DNA of 64,000 nt, from positions 434,001-498,000 of the forward strand of contig NZ_JALDWJ010000002.1 of assembly GCF_022758295.1 (NCBI RefSeq), written 5' to 3'. Under the pieces are notes generated by a model, which was not told the DNA's origin, made no database searches, and saw only the letters and a program-made list of their open reading frames with translations. Position 1 is the first letter of the stretch; each line of letters starts with the position of its first letter. The translations under genes were made by a program, and so were the position numbers. Of the stretch, positions 1 through 8,443 are shown piece by piece. Source of the stretch: Lysobacter sp. CFH 32150. GTDB taxonomy: Bacteria; Pseudomonadota; Gammaproteobacteria; Xanthomonadales; Xanthomonadaceae.

Positions 1-1
1 C

Positions 2-1486
2 CTGAATTACACCGGCACTTTGACTGACAACTTCACCTTGTCGGCTTTGGCCGGTCGCGGCGAATTCGAGCGCAAGGAATATGTTGTACAGGCGAGCGGG
101 TTGCGATTGGACGATGCAAACGGGAATCACGACACTCGCAGGCAGTTCCGACTGGGCGGCGAGTGGCAGCTTGGCGAACACCTGCTGCGCTTTGGATACG
201 ATCGCGACGATTATCAGTCGAGGATCGGCTCTCTCGACCAGGATGCGTATTACATCGAAGACAGCTGGAGCATCACCAGCAATTTCGTTGCTTACTTCGG
301 TGGCCGTTGGGATCACTTCGAGAACACCGACAGCAAGGGTCGATCCTTCATCAGGATGGACCAGTTCAGCCCACGTACGGGTTTCTCGTGGGATGTGAAC
401 GGTGATTCGACCTTCAAGGTGTTCGCTAGCGCCGGCCGTCATGCGATGGCACCGCCGCCGAGCGTGAACCTTCGATACAGGCTCACGGATCCGATTGCGA
501 TCGCTGCGAAGAATCTGGAGCCGATGTACCAGGACGAGTACATCCTCGGCTTACAGAAGCAACTGACCGGCAATGCCACGCTGGGCGTGCGGGGCATTTT
601 CCGTGACCTGAAGTCGGCCATCGAGGACACCTGCGATTACACCGCGATCCTCGAGGCTAACGGCTACGACCCGGATGCCGGCCCCATTCCGGCGCTCCCT
701 AACCCGGGCTTCCCGTATTGCCGCATCTTCAACCCGGGCGAAGACGCTGTTTTCGTGACGAACTATTACGGCGACGGCCGTCTGGTGGAGAACGTGATTC
801 CCGGTGCACGCCTGTCGCCGAAAGCCAGGCGAACCTACAGCGCGATCGAGTTCTTCTTCGACGGCAATTGGGACAGGTTGTTCTTGCACGGCTCCTACAC
901 CTATGCCAAGAGCAAGGGCAACATCGAAGGCGGCGTGAAGTCGGATACCGGCGATCTACACACCAATGTCACCGAGGATTTCGACTACCTTGAGCTGACA
1001 ACAGACACTTACGGCTACCTGCCGAATGACCGTCGCCACAGTCTGAAGCTGTTCGGTAGCTATGCATTTACTGAAGCATGGTCGGCCGGTGCAAACCTGC
1101 TAGTGCAGTCGGGCCGCCCGACGAACTGCCTGGGAGTCCTTGACCTGGATCCGTCGCCGACTTCCTATAGACCGCACCCATACGGATCCGCGTTCATGCG
1201 TTGCGGAGTGACGGCACAGGGTGACCCCATTCACCGTCCGCGTGGCACGGCGGGGCGTTTGCCTTGGGCGACCAACCTCGATCTGAACGTGGCTTACCAA
1301 CCCTCGTGGGCTGCAGGTGTGCGATTCAAGATGGATATCTTCAATGTCTTAAACTCGCAGAAGGTCACTTCGCAGGTCGAGCAGGCCGAAATCGCCGCTA
1401 CCGGATTGCCAAGCGACACCTACAGGATGCCCCTTTCATTCCAGGCGCCGCGTTCTTTCCGCTTCATGGTGCAGTACGACTTCTAA
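2..1486 (+). CDS. TonB-dependent receptor, Oar-like, C-terminal part (5' truncated by window)
   Basis: The reading frame is already open at the window edge, so the plug and N-terminal domain lie outside. The visible ~495 residues are the C-terminal part of an outer-membrane beta-barrel: alternating amphipathic strands rich in Tyr, Phe, Gly and Asp, and a terminal Phe after a short strand (end FRFMVQYDF), the usual BAM recognition signature. Segments such as FSPRTGFSWDVNGD, YQDEYILGLQK and RGTAGRLPWATNLDLNV are closely mirrored in the complete receptor at 12013-14985, so both belong to the same Oar-like family. Substrate unknown. An internal TTG could be mistaken for a start at 20, but the strand continues upstream of it. 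Confidence 0.88.
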   Translation: MNYTGTLTDNFTLSALAGRGEFERKEYVVQASGLRLDDANGNHDTRRQFRLGGEWQLGEHLLRFGYDRDDYQSRIGSLDQDAYYIEDSWSITSNFVAYFGGRWDHFENTDSKGRSFIRMDQFSPRTGFSWDVNGDSTFKVFASAGRHAMAPPPSVNLRYRLTDPIAIAAKNLEPMYQDEYILGLQKQLTGNATLGVRGIFRDLKSAIEDTCDYTAILEANGYDPDAGPIPALPNPGFPYCRIFNPGEDAVFVTNYYGDGRLVENVIPGARLSPKARRTYSAIEFFFDGNWDRLFLHGSYTYAKSKGNIEGGVKSDTGDLHTNVTEDFDYLELTTDTYGYLPNDRRHSLKLFGSYAFTEAWSAGANLLVQSGRPTNCLGVLDLDPSPTSYRPHPYGSAFMRCGVTAQGDPIHRPRGTAGRLPWATNLDLNVAYQPSWAAGVRFKMDIFNVLNSQKVTSQVEQAEIAATGLPSDTYRMPLSFQAPRSFRFMVQYDF

Positions 1487-1568
1487 TCCCTTGCCCGTGT
1501 TCGTCGGCCCTGGCCAATCCCAGCGACTGGCGTCCCTGCGCCGGGGCCGTTAGAATTTTGCCCGTGAT

Positions 1569-1644
<76 letters not shown>

Positions 1645-1650
1645 AAACAC

Positions 1651-1685
1651 AAAGGCCGGCGCACCTGCTCCGGCCTTTTCTTTTT
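1651..1685 (+). terminator. Rho-independent terminator of tRNA-Ala
   Basis: A 9-bp stem (AAAGGCCGG / CCGGCCTTT) with a 10-nt loop is followed by TCTTTTT. It lies 6 nt after the encoded CCA end. Confidence 0.85.
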
Positions 1686-1752
1686 CCCATTCGGATTATC
1701 CGAATCACTGCCCACACCGTCGCCTGCCGCATCGCGGCGTAGCGAGTGCACC

Positions 1753-4071
1753 TCAGGGCTGCGTCCAGGGGGTTGTCCAGACGATGTCGTTGATCTCGTC
1801 GTGGGCGGCGTTGGTAGTGCAACTGGCGATCGTCGCGTAAGTCGGGCTGCCGGCCTGTTCGGCCAAGGTGAACTCGACGAGTCCGCCTTCGGCGATGGCG
1901 GTGAACGACACAGTCGTCGTTTCGGCTGTGGTGTTGTCGCTGGAAGGCGCGGCGATACTACCGGCGGTGCCGTCGCTGGTCGCAGTCGTCACTTCGAAGT
2001 TTTGGAAAGTTGGCACCGCCACGGTAGCCGTCGCCGTCTCGCCAGCGCAGGTCACGGTGAGTTCCTGCGTAGTCGTGGTCTCGACCCAGTACGAGGCGAT
2101 CCGCACCGACCCCGCCTGTGGCAGGACGGTGCCGCTCGCGGTGATGCAGTGGTGGTCGGCGTCGACGGGCTTGAAGCATTCGCGGTCGACGTCGCTGCCG
2201 AGGGTGAAGAACACGAATGGATTCGAGCCACCGCCGGTGTGGCGGACGTCGAAGGCCGGTCCGGCGTCCGGACCGAGCACGTCGAAGCGTTGCGTGTCGT
2301 CCAGCGGGTTGCTGTTGTCCGCGGGGTCGATGCCCGCGACATTCGCCAGCACCTGGTTGACCGCGATCCCCGAATTCGAACGGCGCACGCTGCTGCGGTT
2401 CTCGGCCGTGCCTACGGCGACGCCGATGGTGCGCCCACCGGAGGGTTGAGCCGGATCGGTAGCGAGCAGGTTGCCGCTGTTGATGTTGAGGATGCCCGGC
2501 GTGCCGAGCTGCTCCCATCGCGCGATCTCGGTGAGGTTGGCGGCCGTGAACGGGAGGAACGGCATCACGCAGTCTTCGGCCGCGGTGCCTTCGGGGCAGA
2601 GCCCACCCTCGCCGGTGTCGGCGAGGACGTCGGCCAGCTTGGTCCGCGCGTCCTCCTCGAGGTAATCGACGTATAGCGCGCGTCCGTGCAGGTAGCGGTA
2701 GTCGGTGTTGGAAGCCGGGTCGATGACGATGGTGGGCGCGTCGATGCCGGGCGTGGCGTCGAATGCAGCCTGGCCATCCACCGTGGGCGCACCGCTTTCG
2801 CCGTCGTACTGCGAGAGGAATCCCTTGACGAAGTCCGTGTAGATGTCGGCCGCGTCGTCCGTCGGCAAGCCGCTCTTCGCGGCGACGCCAGCCACCGGCT
2901 GGGTCTCCAGCAAGCCGTACTGGCGCGCATACATGTCCGATGCGGTGCGCCAGAAACCATCCACGCGGATCACCCGGCAGGCGTTGACGTAGGTCGCGCT
3001 GATGGTGTCTGCGGCGGGTGTGAGCACGCCGTTCGCATCCGCATCGTATTTGCCAACACCGTCACTGCGTTCGGGATCGAAGCGGACCACATCGGTGTCA
3101 CCGGTGTCGTGGTGGTCGCGGCAGCATTCCTGGCACAGCGGGCTTTGCAGCACGTCCGGCTCCGGGCCTGCGCTGACCGCCTGGCCTGGCGCCGGTGTGC
3201 CGGGGTCATGCAGGCCGTAGCGCTCGCCGGTCCAGATCGCTGGCCATCGGGCGGTGCGGAAGATCTCGGGGAGGTTGTCTCCGCCTGCGCCGTACTGGCA
3301 GCTGCACTTGATGACCTCGTTCTCGAACCGCTTCCGGATGACGACGGAACCTTCAGCAGGCGGCGTGTAGTTCAGGACGGTGAACTTGGTACCCACGATC
3401 TGCTGGTTGTTCTTCTGTCCGACCAGTTCGGGGACAGGATTGGAGGTGGCGCTCGCCGCGTCGGTGCCCAGTGCGATCGGGATGACGCCAGCGGTGGCCG
3501 GATCCAGCGTGCGCACGATCGGCCCGCCCGCACCGGTCGTGAGGTCATCCGGGGGTGGGATCAGGATGTTGGTCAGCGCCATCGCGCTGACGTCCGACGC
3601 AATCCCGATCTGATGATTGCTTCCGGTGGGATCACTCCAGGAGGCGGTCAACGTGACCCGCCTGAACTGGGCCATCTGCGGATTCGCGGGCTCTCCCTCC
3701 GAGAACGTCACCGCCCCGGAGAACGTCTGCACCACCTGGTTCAGGCTCAAGCTGCCCAGTGCCGCCTGCGTCCGCGTGCAGTCGATCCAGTCGCTGGCAT
3801 CCGGTGACGCCGGGTCGCAATCATCGGCTTCGGTACTGACCACGCTGGTCGTGGCCAACGCGCCGTAGCCTCCGTTCCGTAATGTGTCCATGCGCGCCGT
3901 CAGCATCGCGGCGACGCGACCGCGCACCTTCGCCTCGGCCGAGGCGCGAGTGAGGCTGCCCTGCAAGGACGCGAGCGCCAGCAAGCCGACGGCGAGTACC
4001 ACGACGGCGACCAGCACTTCGAGCAGGCTGAAGCCCGACGCGGCGCGATTCTCAGTACGGAAGCTGCCCAT
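1753..4071 (-). CDS. Oversized PilV-like minor prepilin with large Cys-containing C-terminal region
   Basis: 772 residues from the ATG at 4071, which has GAGGTGG 9 nt upstream; the frame stays open further upstream but without prepilin character. The N-terminus is a class III prepilin signal: residues 13-18 read G/FSLLE, followed by a hydrophobic helix (14-35), so PilD should cleave after Gly13 and methylate Phe14. PilV proteins are normally about 150-200 residues. Here about 600 further residues follow, with roughly 14 cysteines in pairs and clusters (for example CSC, CQECC), Asp-rich stretches and a Thr-rich beta-looking C-terminus (TATVAVPTF, TTATSDGTAG). It is the last gene of the operon, 14 nt after pilX, next to a tRNA. 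I infer a pilus-tip or adhesive role because no pilY1 follows; that is not shown by sequence. Confidence 0.75.
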   Translation of the reverse strand: MGSFRTENRAASGFSLLEVLVAVVVLAVGLLALASLQGSLTRASAEAKVRGRVAAMLTARMDTLRNGGYGALATTSVVSTEADDCDPASPDASDWIDCTRTQAALGSLSLNQVVQTFSGAVTFSEGEPANPQMAQFRRVTLTASWSDPTGSNHQIGIASDVSAMALTNILIPPPDDLTTGAGGPIVRTLDPATAGVIPIALGTDAASATSNPVPELVGQKNNQQIVGTKFTVLNYTPPAEGSVVIRKRFENEVIKCSCQYGAGGDNLPEIFRTARWPAIWTGERYGLHDPGTPAPGQAVSAGPEPDVLQSPLCQECCRDHHDTGDTDVVRFDPERSDGVGKYDADANGVLTPAADTISATYVNACRVIRVDGFWRTASDMYARQYGLLETQPVAGVAAKSGLPTDDAADIYTDFVKGFLSQYDGESGAPTVDGQAAFDATPGIDAPTIVIDPASNTDYRYLHGRALYVDYLEEDARTKLADVLADTGEGGLCPEGTAAEDCVMPFLPFTAANLTEIARWEQLGTPGILNINSGNLLATDPAQPSGGRTIGVAVGTAENRSSVRRSNSGIAVNQVLANVAGIDPADNSNPLDDTQRFDVLGPDAGPAFDVRHTGGGSNPFVFFTLGSDVDRECFKPVDADHHCITASGTVLPQAGSVRIASYWVETTTTQELTVTCAGETATATVAVPTFQNFEVTTATSDGTAGSIAAPSSDNTTAETTTVSFTAIAEGGLVEFTLAEQAGSPTYATIASCTTNAAHDEINDIVWTTPWTQP

Positions 4072-4085
4072 GGCCCATACCCACC

Positions 4086-5843
4086 TCAATAGGAGCGCCG
4101 GTCGGTCCAAGCGCCCGGCAGCGTCGCGTACACCGGCCCAGCCTGGTCGATGACCGCCTGCAGCACGTGGCCGTCGTAGATCACGGCGGAGGTGCCGTTG
4201 GATTTCATCTGCCCCTGCAGCACCAGCGCGCCGTACACCGCGGCGCCGGCATTCATCGTCAGGATGCAATCGTTCGGGCAGGCGCCGGGGAGGCTGCTGC
4301 CGGTGGCCGGATTCAACGCGGTGCCGGTGTCGCGGATGAAAATGAAGCCGAACACCGTGCCCTGGATGCTCACCGGGCCGTCGAGGACGAGGATGACCGG
4401 CGCGTTCGGCGTGCCGACCTGGTCATTGGCGCCGATGTCGCAGCTGTTCGGAGTGTGCTGCTGGCACCAGATGATCCCGCTGCTCGATGCGGAGGACAGC
4501 AGTGCGGTGGTGCCCGCCTGCCCCGCCTTCAGCAGCGCGGCGTTCTGGGGCTTGGCGATGATCTTGTCCGCGTTCTTGTACAGATAGGCTTCGTCCGGGC
4601 CGACTGACGCGGACGCGGCCGGATTGTCGGGATTCTGGTAGAGGACCGAGTCGAGTTTGGTTTCCGCGAAGCAATCCGCGTCCGTGTCGTCCCATGTCGC
4701 GGTGCCGAAGACATACTTGAACATGTCCTCCGGGAACTCGCAGATCCCGTCGGCATGCGACAGCGCATCGGCGCGGACGTTGAAGTTGATCCCGACGTGC
4801 CCGCCCTGGTGGTAGCCGGTGGTGGAGTCGGTGCCGGCGTCGACATCGAGCACGTCGATGCCTTCGGCCTGGACGTTGCCGCTACTGTCGTAGCTCAGCG
4901 TTGGCGGCGCGCCCTTGGCGTCGCAGCGGCAGTCATCGCAACGAATCGTGCCCTGGTAGGGCGTCGGCGTCACCCCACCCGGCGTGTACCGGAAGAATTC
5001 GTCCGCGTAACAGGTGTTGGTGGTGCCGGTCTTGGCGACGTCGATGCGGCTCCACACCGAGACTGGCACCCCCGCCCCGCCCGCGTTGGGATTGGTCACC
5101 ACCTGCAGCGTGCCGGTAACACCTGCGGAGCCGGATGCCGTGATCGGCGGCAGGGTCAGGAGGTCGTCGCTCAGTTTGGGATACTGGCCAACGGTCTGCA
5201 CCAGCGTCTTGCTGGCGCCCTCGTCCGGCAGCTTCGCCACGCTGACGAAGGTAGCGATGCTCATGCTGGTCGCTGCGGACCCGGTGCCGCCGTTGCCACA
5301 TGGGATGCCCTCGGCGCCGGGATTCTCAGCATGCTCGGCGAAGCACAGCACCGGAGCCACGCCGTAAGCGGCCGTCCAGCCGTTGGGCACGGTGCCGATC
5401 TCGGCAGACAGCGGCAGCATGAATTTCGACAGTGCAATGTCGATGTTGGGAATGGTGTGGGTGACGTCCGCCTTCAGCCGGTACATGGAGGTGCGGCGCG
5501 AGACTTCCGGCGTGGCGGCGTCGCCGTCGTGGTCGAAAGTCGCAGCGGTGATCGCGCCGCAGGGGAAGGTGTCGTCGGCAGGGCACGGTTCCCAGCGCGA
5601 CGGGTCCTTCAGCAGTTCGGTGTGCTGCCGCATCAGGTACTCGAAGCCCTGCGCCAGGCCCGCCTCGGCCACCTCGGTGACCGCTCGTTCGCGCACGTCA
5701 TTGCCAGTGCTCTGTTGTTCGAAAACACCTACCTTGAGCGCGAACAACGTCAGCAACCCGGTGAGCAACAACATCATCACCACCACGAGCAGGACCGCGC
5801 CTGACTCGCGGGAGAACGGTGCCGTGGATCGAATCGCGTGCAT
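4086..5843 (-). CDS. pilX: Oversized PilX-like minor pilin
   Basis: 585 residues from the ATG at 5843; a second ATG at 5849 lies only 3 nt from GAGG, while 5843 has the proper 9-nt spacing. The N-terminus SRESGAVLLVVVMML is PilX-like: a Gly followed by a long hydrophobic helix (16-35), then FEQQSTGNDVRERAV and AEAGLAQGFEYLM, the conserved start of PilX proteins. PilX is usually under 200 residues; this one carries nearly 400 more, with about 15 cysteines including CDDCRC near residue 303, and a conserved-looking C-terminal region on pilus-associated repeats (VSIQGTVFGFIFIRD, GAAVYGALVLQGQM). It sits between pilW (17 nt upstream) and the giant pilV-like gene. Confidence 0.78.
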   Translation of the reverse strand: MHAIRSTAPFSRESGAVLLVVVMMLLLTGLLTLFALKVGVFEQQSTGNDVRERAVTEVAEAGLAQGFEYLMRQHTELLKDPSRWEPCPADDTFPCGAITAATFDHDGDAATPEVSRRTSMYRLKADVTHTIPNIDIALSKFMLPLSAEIGTVPNGWTAAYGVAPVLCFAEHAENPGAEGIPCGNGGTGSAATSMSIATFVSVAKLPDEGASKTLVQTVGQYPKLSDDLLTLPPITASGSAGVTGTLQVVTNPNAGGAGVPVSVWSRIDVAKTGTTNTCYADEFFRYTPGGVTPTPYQGTIRCDDCRCDAKGAPPTLSYDSSGNVQAEGIDVLDVDAGTDSTTGYHQGGHVGINFNVRADALSHADGICEFPEDMFKYVFGTATWDDTDADCFAETKLDSVLYQNPDNPAASASVGPDEAYLYKNADKIIAKPQNAALLKAGQAGTTALLSSASSSGIIWCQQHTPNSCDIGANDQVGTPNAPVILVLDGPVSIQGTVFGFIFIRDTGTALNPATGSSLPGACPNDCILTMNAGAAVYGALVLQGQMKSNGTSAVIYDGHVLQAVIDQAGPVYATLPGAWTDRRSY

Positions 5844-5859
5844 GCCCATGTTCCTCGAG

Positions 5860-6501
5860 TCAGCTACCCGTGCCGACCGAACGCACGTAGACCGTCTGGG
5901 CCATGGTCCTGGTGATGGTGCTCAGGCTCCGGTCTTCGTCGATCAGGCGTCCGGCGATGGTCACTTCGATCGCCCGCACGAGGCTCTCGTCCGTGGCCTG
6001 TGGCGGCGTGGTCGACGTCGTGGTTGGCGTGAAGGTCAATCCCGTAATCTCGACCTGGTTGGAACCGAGCACCTCCGGCGTGCCGGCCGGCGAGCAGCTC
6101 GCGGGCTTTGTCGTCGCGCCCTGCAGCACGACGCGGCCGGAATCCAGTTTGATCACATGCCATGGACCATCGATGGCGTCTTCGTAGGCGTAGACGACGC
6201 AGCCTGCGATGGCGGTGCTCACCGCCCGGTAAGGATTGCCACCGGGGACCACCGCCGTCGATAACGGGTCGTCGACGGCACGTGCCCGGCGCAGGTCGTT
6301 GGCGATGACGGCCAGCGTCGCCCGCAGCTCCTGGTTGAGCCGTGTGGTCTGGAGGGTCTGTCGGTTCGAATGGATGATCGCGACCACCAGTGCAAGCACG
6401 GCGCCGGAAACGATCAGCCCAATGAGCATCGCCACCATCAGCTCGACGAGGCTAAAACCCCGCTGGCGCGTTGTGCGGTTGTGGCCTGCGTTGCTCAACA
6501 T
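5860..6501 (-). CDS. pilW: PilW-type minor prepilin
   Basis: 213 residues from the ATG at 6501, which overlaps the fimT stop (ATGTTGA), giving translational coupling. The prepilin signal RQRG/FSLVE is at residues 12-20 (Gly15/Phe16, Glu20), followed by a hydrophobic helix and the PilW-typical QELRATLAVIANDLRRA block. Length is normal for PilW, unlike its two downstream neighbours. It acts in the periplasm and inner membrane as part of the minor-pilin complex that primes type IV pili. The frame extends upstream to 6843 only as a shadow of fimT. Confidence 0.85.
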   Translation of the reverse strand: MLSNAGHNRTTRQRGFSLVELMVAMLIGLIVSGAVLALVVAIIHSNRQTLQTTRLNQELRATLAVIANDLRRARAVDDPLSTAVVPGGNPYRAVSTAIAGCVVYAYEDAIDGPWHVIKLDSGRVVLQGATTKPASCSPAGTPEVLGSNQVEITGLTFTPTTTSTTPPQATDESLVRAIEVTIAGRLIDEDRSLSTITRTMAQTVYVRSVGTGS

Positions 6502-7076
6502 GGCGCGATGCCGGAGATCAGTGGCTTGCCCGCCGGTATGCAAAGACGGGCCTGGCCAAGCGAATTGATTTGGATCGAGAGGTCGTACTTGCCCCTTGGC
6601 GAGGTCAGGACGACGCTGCGCGACCCAAGCGGCGAGATCGCGCCCAGCGTGCTGTCGAACGTGAGCGGCGCAGGCAGGGTGCCGACCCGGACGTCGGGAT
6701 ACGCGCCCACCTCGATGACGAAGCGCTGTCCAGCGATCAGGCACTCGGTCGCGTCCGCCGGGTCGATGCAGTCGCAGGGATCGGCCGCACCGGCTGGTAG
6801 TCCACCGCTCGGTGGCGTCGCGGCATTGCCGCCCATGCACCATGCCGCCCCGCTCCCGACCATGGCGATGCTGACATCGAGGTCGTTCTTCACGGCTTCG
6901 GCCCGCGCGCTACTGACCAGGCTGACCACGGCATCGGCGGCGCCACGCACGCGATTCTTGTCGAGGAAATCGACGAACGACGGCACCGCGACAGTCGCAA
7001 GGATCGCAAGCACGGCCAAACTGACCATCAGTTCGACCAGGGTCACGCCAAGCAACAGCTTTCGAGGCGACCGCAT
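6495..7076 (-). CDS. fimT: FimT/GspH-family minor prepilin
   Basis: 193 residues from the ATG at 7076, preceded by a perfect GGAGGAGG. The prepilin-like motif is LLLG/VTLVE (Gly10, Val11, Glu15) with a hydrophobic helix to about residue 31. The +1 residue is Val rather than the preferred Phe, which is tolerated in some pseudopilins. The C-terminal half matches the GspH/FimT pattern (AVKNDLDVSIAMVGSG, FDSTLGAISPLGS, INSLGQARLC). First gene of the fimT-pilW-pilX-pilV-like operon. FimT proteins have been linked to DNA binding in natural transformation of related bacteria; whether this one does so cannot be read from the sequence. Confidence 0.83.
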   Translation of the reverse strand: MRSPRKLLLGVTLVELMVSLAVLAILATVAVPSFVDFLDKNRVRGAADAVVSLVSSARAEAVKNDLDVSIAMVGSGAAWCMGGNAATPPSGGLPAGAADPCDCIDPADATECLIAGQRFVIEVGAYPDVRVGTLPAPLTFDSTLGAISPLGSRSVVLTSPRGKYDLSIQINSLGQARLCIPAGKPLISGIAPC

Positions 7077-7380
7077 GGCCCTCCTCCGACTCTTACATGA
7101 CTTGCAACGCGCACTGGCCGGTTTTCCGGGCATCCGGCAGACGAACGGATGCCTCTGGCCGATCAAACGAAACAACGATCGTATTCATCCAGCGTGCGGA
7201 GTCGGGCCATCGTGCATTCGTGAAACATGACTAGACCCGCGCGATAGAACGTCGCCCCGCGGCAGCGTCGCAACCTCGGCCAACAATTGACTGGCGCTAC
7301 CGGATTCGTGGAGCGCAGCCGCCGTCGTTCATCAAGTTCAACGGATACGCCGGCCTTGCGCCGGCGTCCGCATACGGACC
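7077..7380. other. Intergenic region upstream of the pilin operon
   Basis: 304 bp without a credible gene. It must hold the promoter of the fimT operon (minus strand) and the end of the serine-hydrolase operon transcribed toward the other side. I see only a GC hairpin (7 bp, ACGCCGG/CCGGCGT, about 7344-7364) with no T-run, and no convincing -24/-12 or -35/-10 pair. Confidence 0.5.
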
Positions 7381-8433
7381 TCAGGGGTCGAGGAACAGCC
7401 CGGCGATCGCGCGCGCCGTACCGTAAGGCTCGGGATCATCCCGGTTGCTCAGCAGGATCACAGTCAGCCGCTGCTGCGGGTAGCGCACGATCACGTTGCG
7501 GAAGCCGATGGTCTCGCCGGAATGCCACTGGCTTTCGCCGGTGATGCGCCAGCCGAAGCCGTACTCCACATCGGGGGTGTCGGTTTTCGTCCACGGCGTG
7601 AAGGCCAGGCGGCGCGATGCGTCGCTGAGCAGGCGATCGTCGTAGAACGACGCGTCCCACTTCGCCAGGTCGTCGATCGAGGAGTAGATGCCACCGTCGC
7701 CAAGTACGGCACTTGTCGGGCTCTGGTCCGTGCGCGTCCAGCCGCCGTCGATCTCGCTGTATCCATAGGCGCGATGGGCGATCTCCGGCCCGCCGCGCAC
7801 ATAGGCCAGAGTGTCGTGCATGCCCAGTGGGAGGAAGACGCGTTCGCGCAGGAAGGATTGGAAACTCTGTCCGGATGCTTGTTCGACAATCAGCGCCAAC
7901 AGCGCATAGCCGCTGTTGCTATAGCGGTAATCGGTGCCTGGGGCGAAGTAACCGCGCTCCTGCGTTTCCAGCAAGCGCAGCACGTCAGCGTCGCGCAACT
8001 GTTCGGTCGCCGTAGCGGGCATGACGTCTTCGTAGTCGATCAGCCCCGAGGTGTGGGTGAGCAGGTGGCGGATCGTGATGGTCTCGTTGGCCGGCGGCAG
8101 CGTCGGCAACCACTTTCGGATCGGATCGTCGAGCCCGAGCCGATCGTCCTCGTCGAGCAACAGGATTGCAGCGGCGGTGAACTGCTTGGTGATCGAAGCC
8201 AGGCGGTAGTTCGTCGTGGGCCCTGCTTCGGCCTTCGATTCGAGGTCGGACAATCCGTAGCCGCGGCTGATCAGCGGCACGTCATCGTGCATGACCAGCA
8301 GCGATGCGCCCGGCACGGCGCCGTCGTAGCGGCTCATCAACTGGTCGACTTTCGCTTCCTGCATGCGATGGCCTCCGCTGACGCAACCACTGAGGAGGAG
8401 CGTTGTCGCTAAGAATGTGGCGTGGTTGCCCAT
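7381..8433 (-). CDS. Serine hydrolase lipoprotein, class C beta-lactamase / DD-peptidase-like family
   Basis: 350 residues. The start at 8433 has AAGGA 7 nt upstream. A lipobox LLSGC places the lipidated Cys at residue 17. Serine penicillin-recognising motifs are present: SITK (Ser80, Lys83), YSN (171-173) and HSG (304-306), the last in the KTG-like position. The closest established functions in this fold are class C beta-lactamases, DD-carboxypeptidases, D-aminopeptidases and esterases; the exact substrate cannot be told. It follows a gene encoding a homologous domain fused to a VanX-like dipeptidase by 10 nt and lies in the same operon as lysA, so a role on D-amino-acid or murein-derived peptides is likely. 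Confidence 0.82.
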   Translation of the reverse strand: MGNHATFLATTLLLSGCVSGGHRMQEAKVDQLMSRYDGAVPGASLLVMHDDVPLISRGYGLSDLESKAEAGPTTNYRLASITKQFTAAAILLLDEDDRLGLDDPIRKWLPTLPPANETITIRHLLTHTSGLIDYEDVMPATATEQLRDADVLRLLETQERGYFAPGTDYRYSNSGYALLALIVEQASGQSFQSFLRERVFLPLGMHDTLAYVRGGPEIAHRAYGYSEIDGGWTRTDQSPTSAVLGDGGIYSSIDDLAKWDASFYDDRLLSDASRRLAFTPWTKTDTPDVEYGFGWRITGESQWHSGETIGFRNVIVRYPQQRLTVILLSNRDDPEPYGTARAIAGLFLDP

Positions 8434-8443
8434 GTTGCAGTCC

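Noticed and set aside
7077-7130. A sigma-54 promoter for the pilin operon
   Set aside because: A GCAA...GGCC pattern near 7100-7122 does not keep the GG/GC spacing and bases of a -24/-12 site.
7340-7368. A rho-independent terminator in the gap before the serine-hydrolase gene
   Set aside because: The hairpin is GC-rich but has no T-run on either strand.
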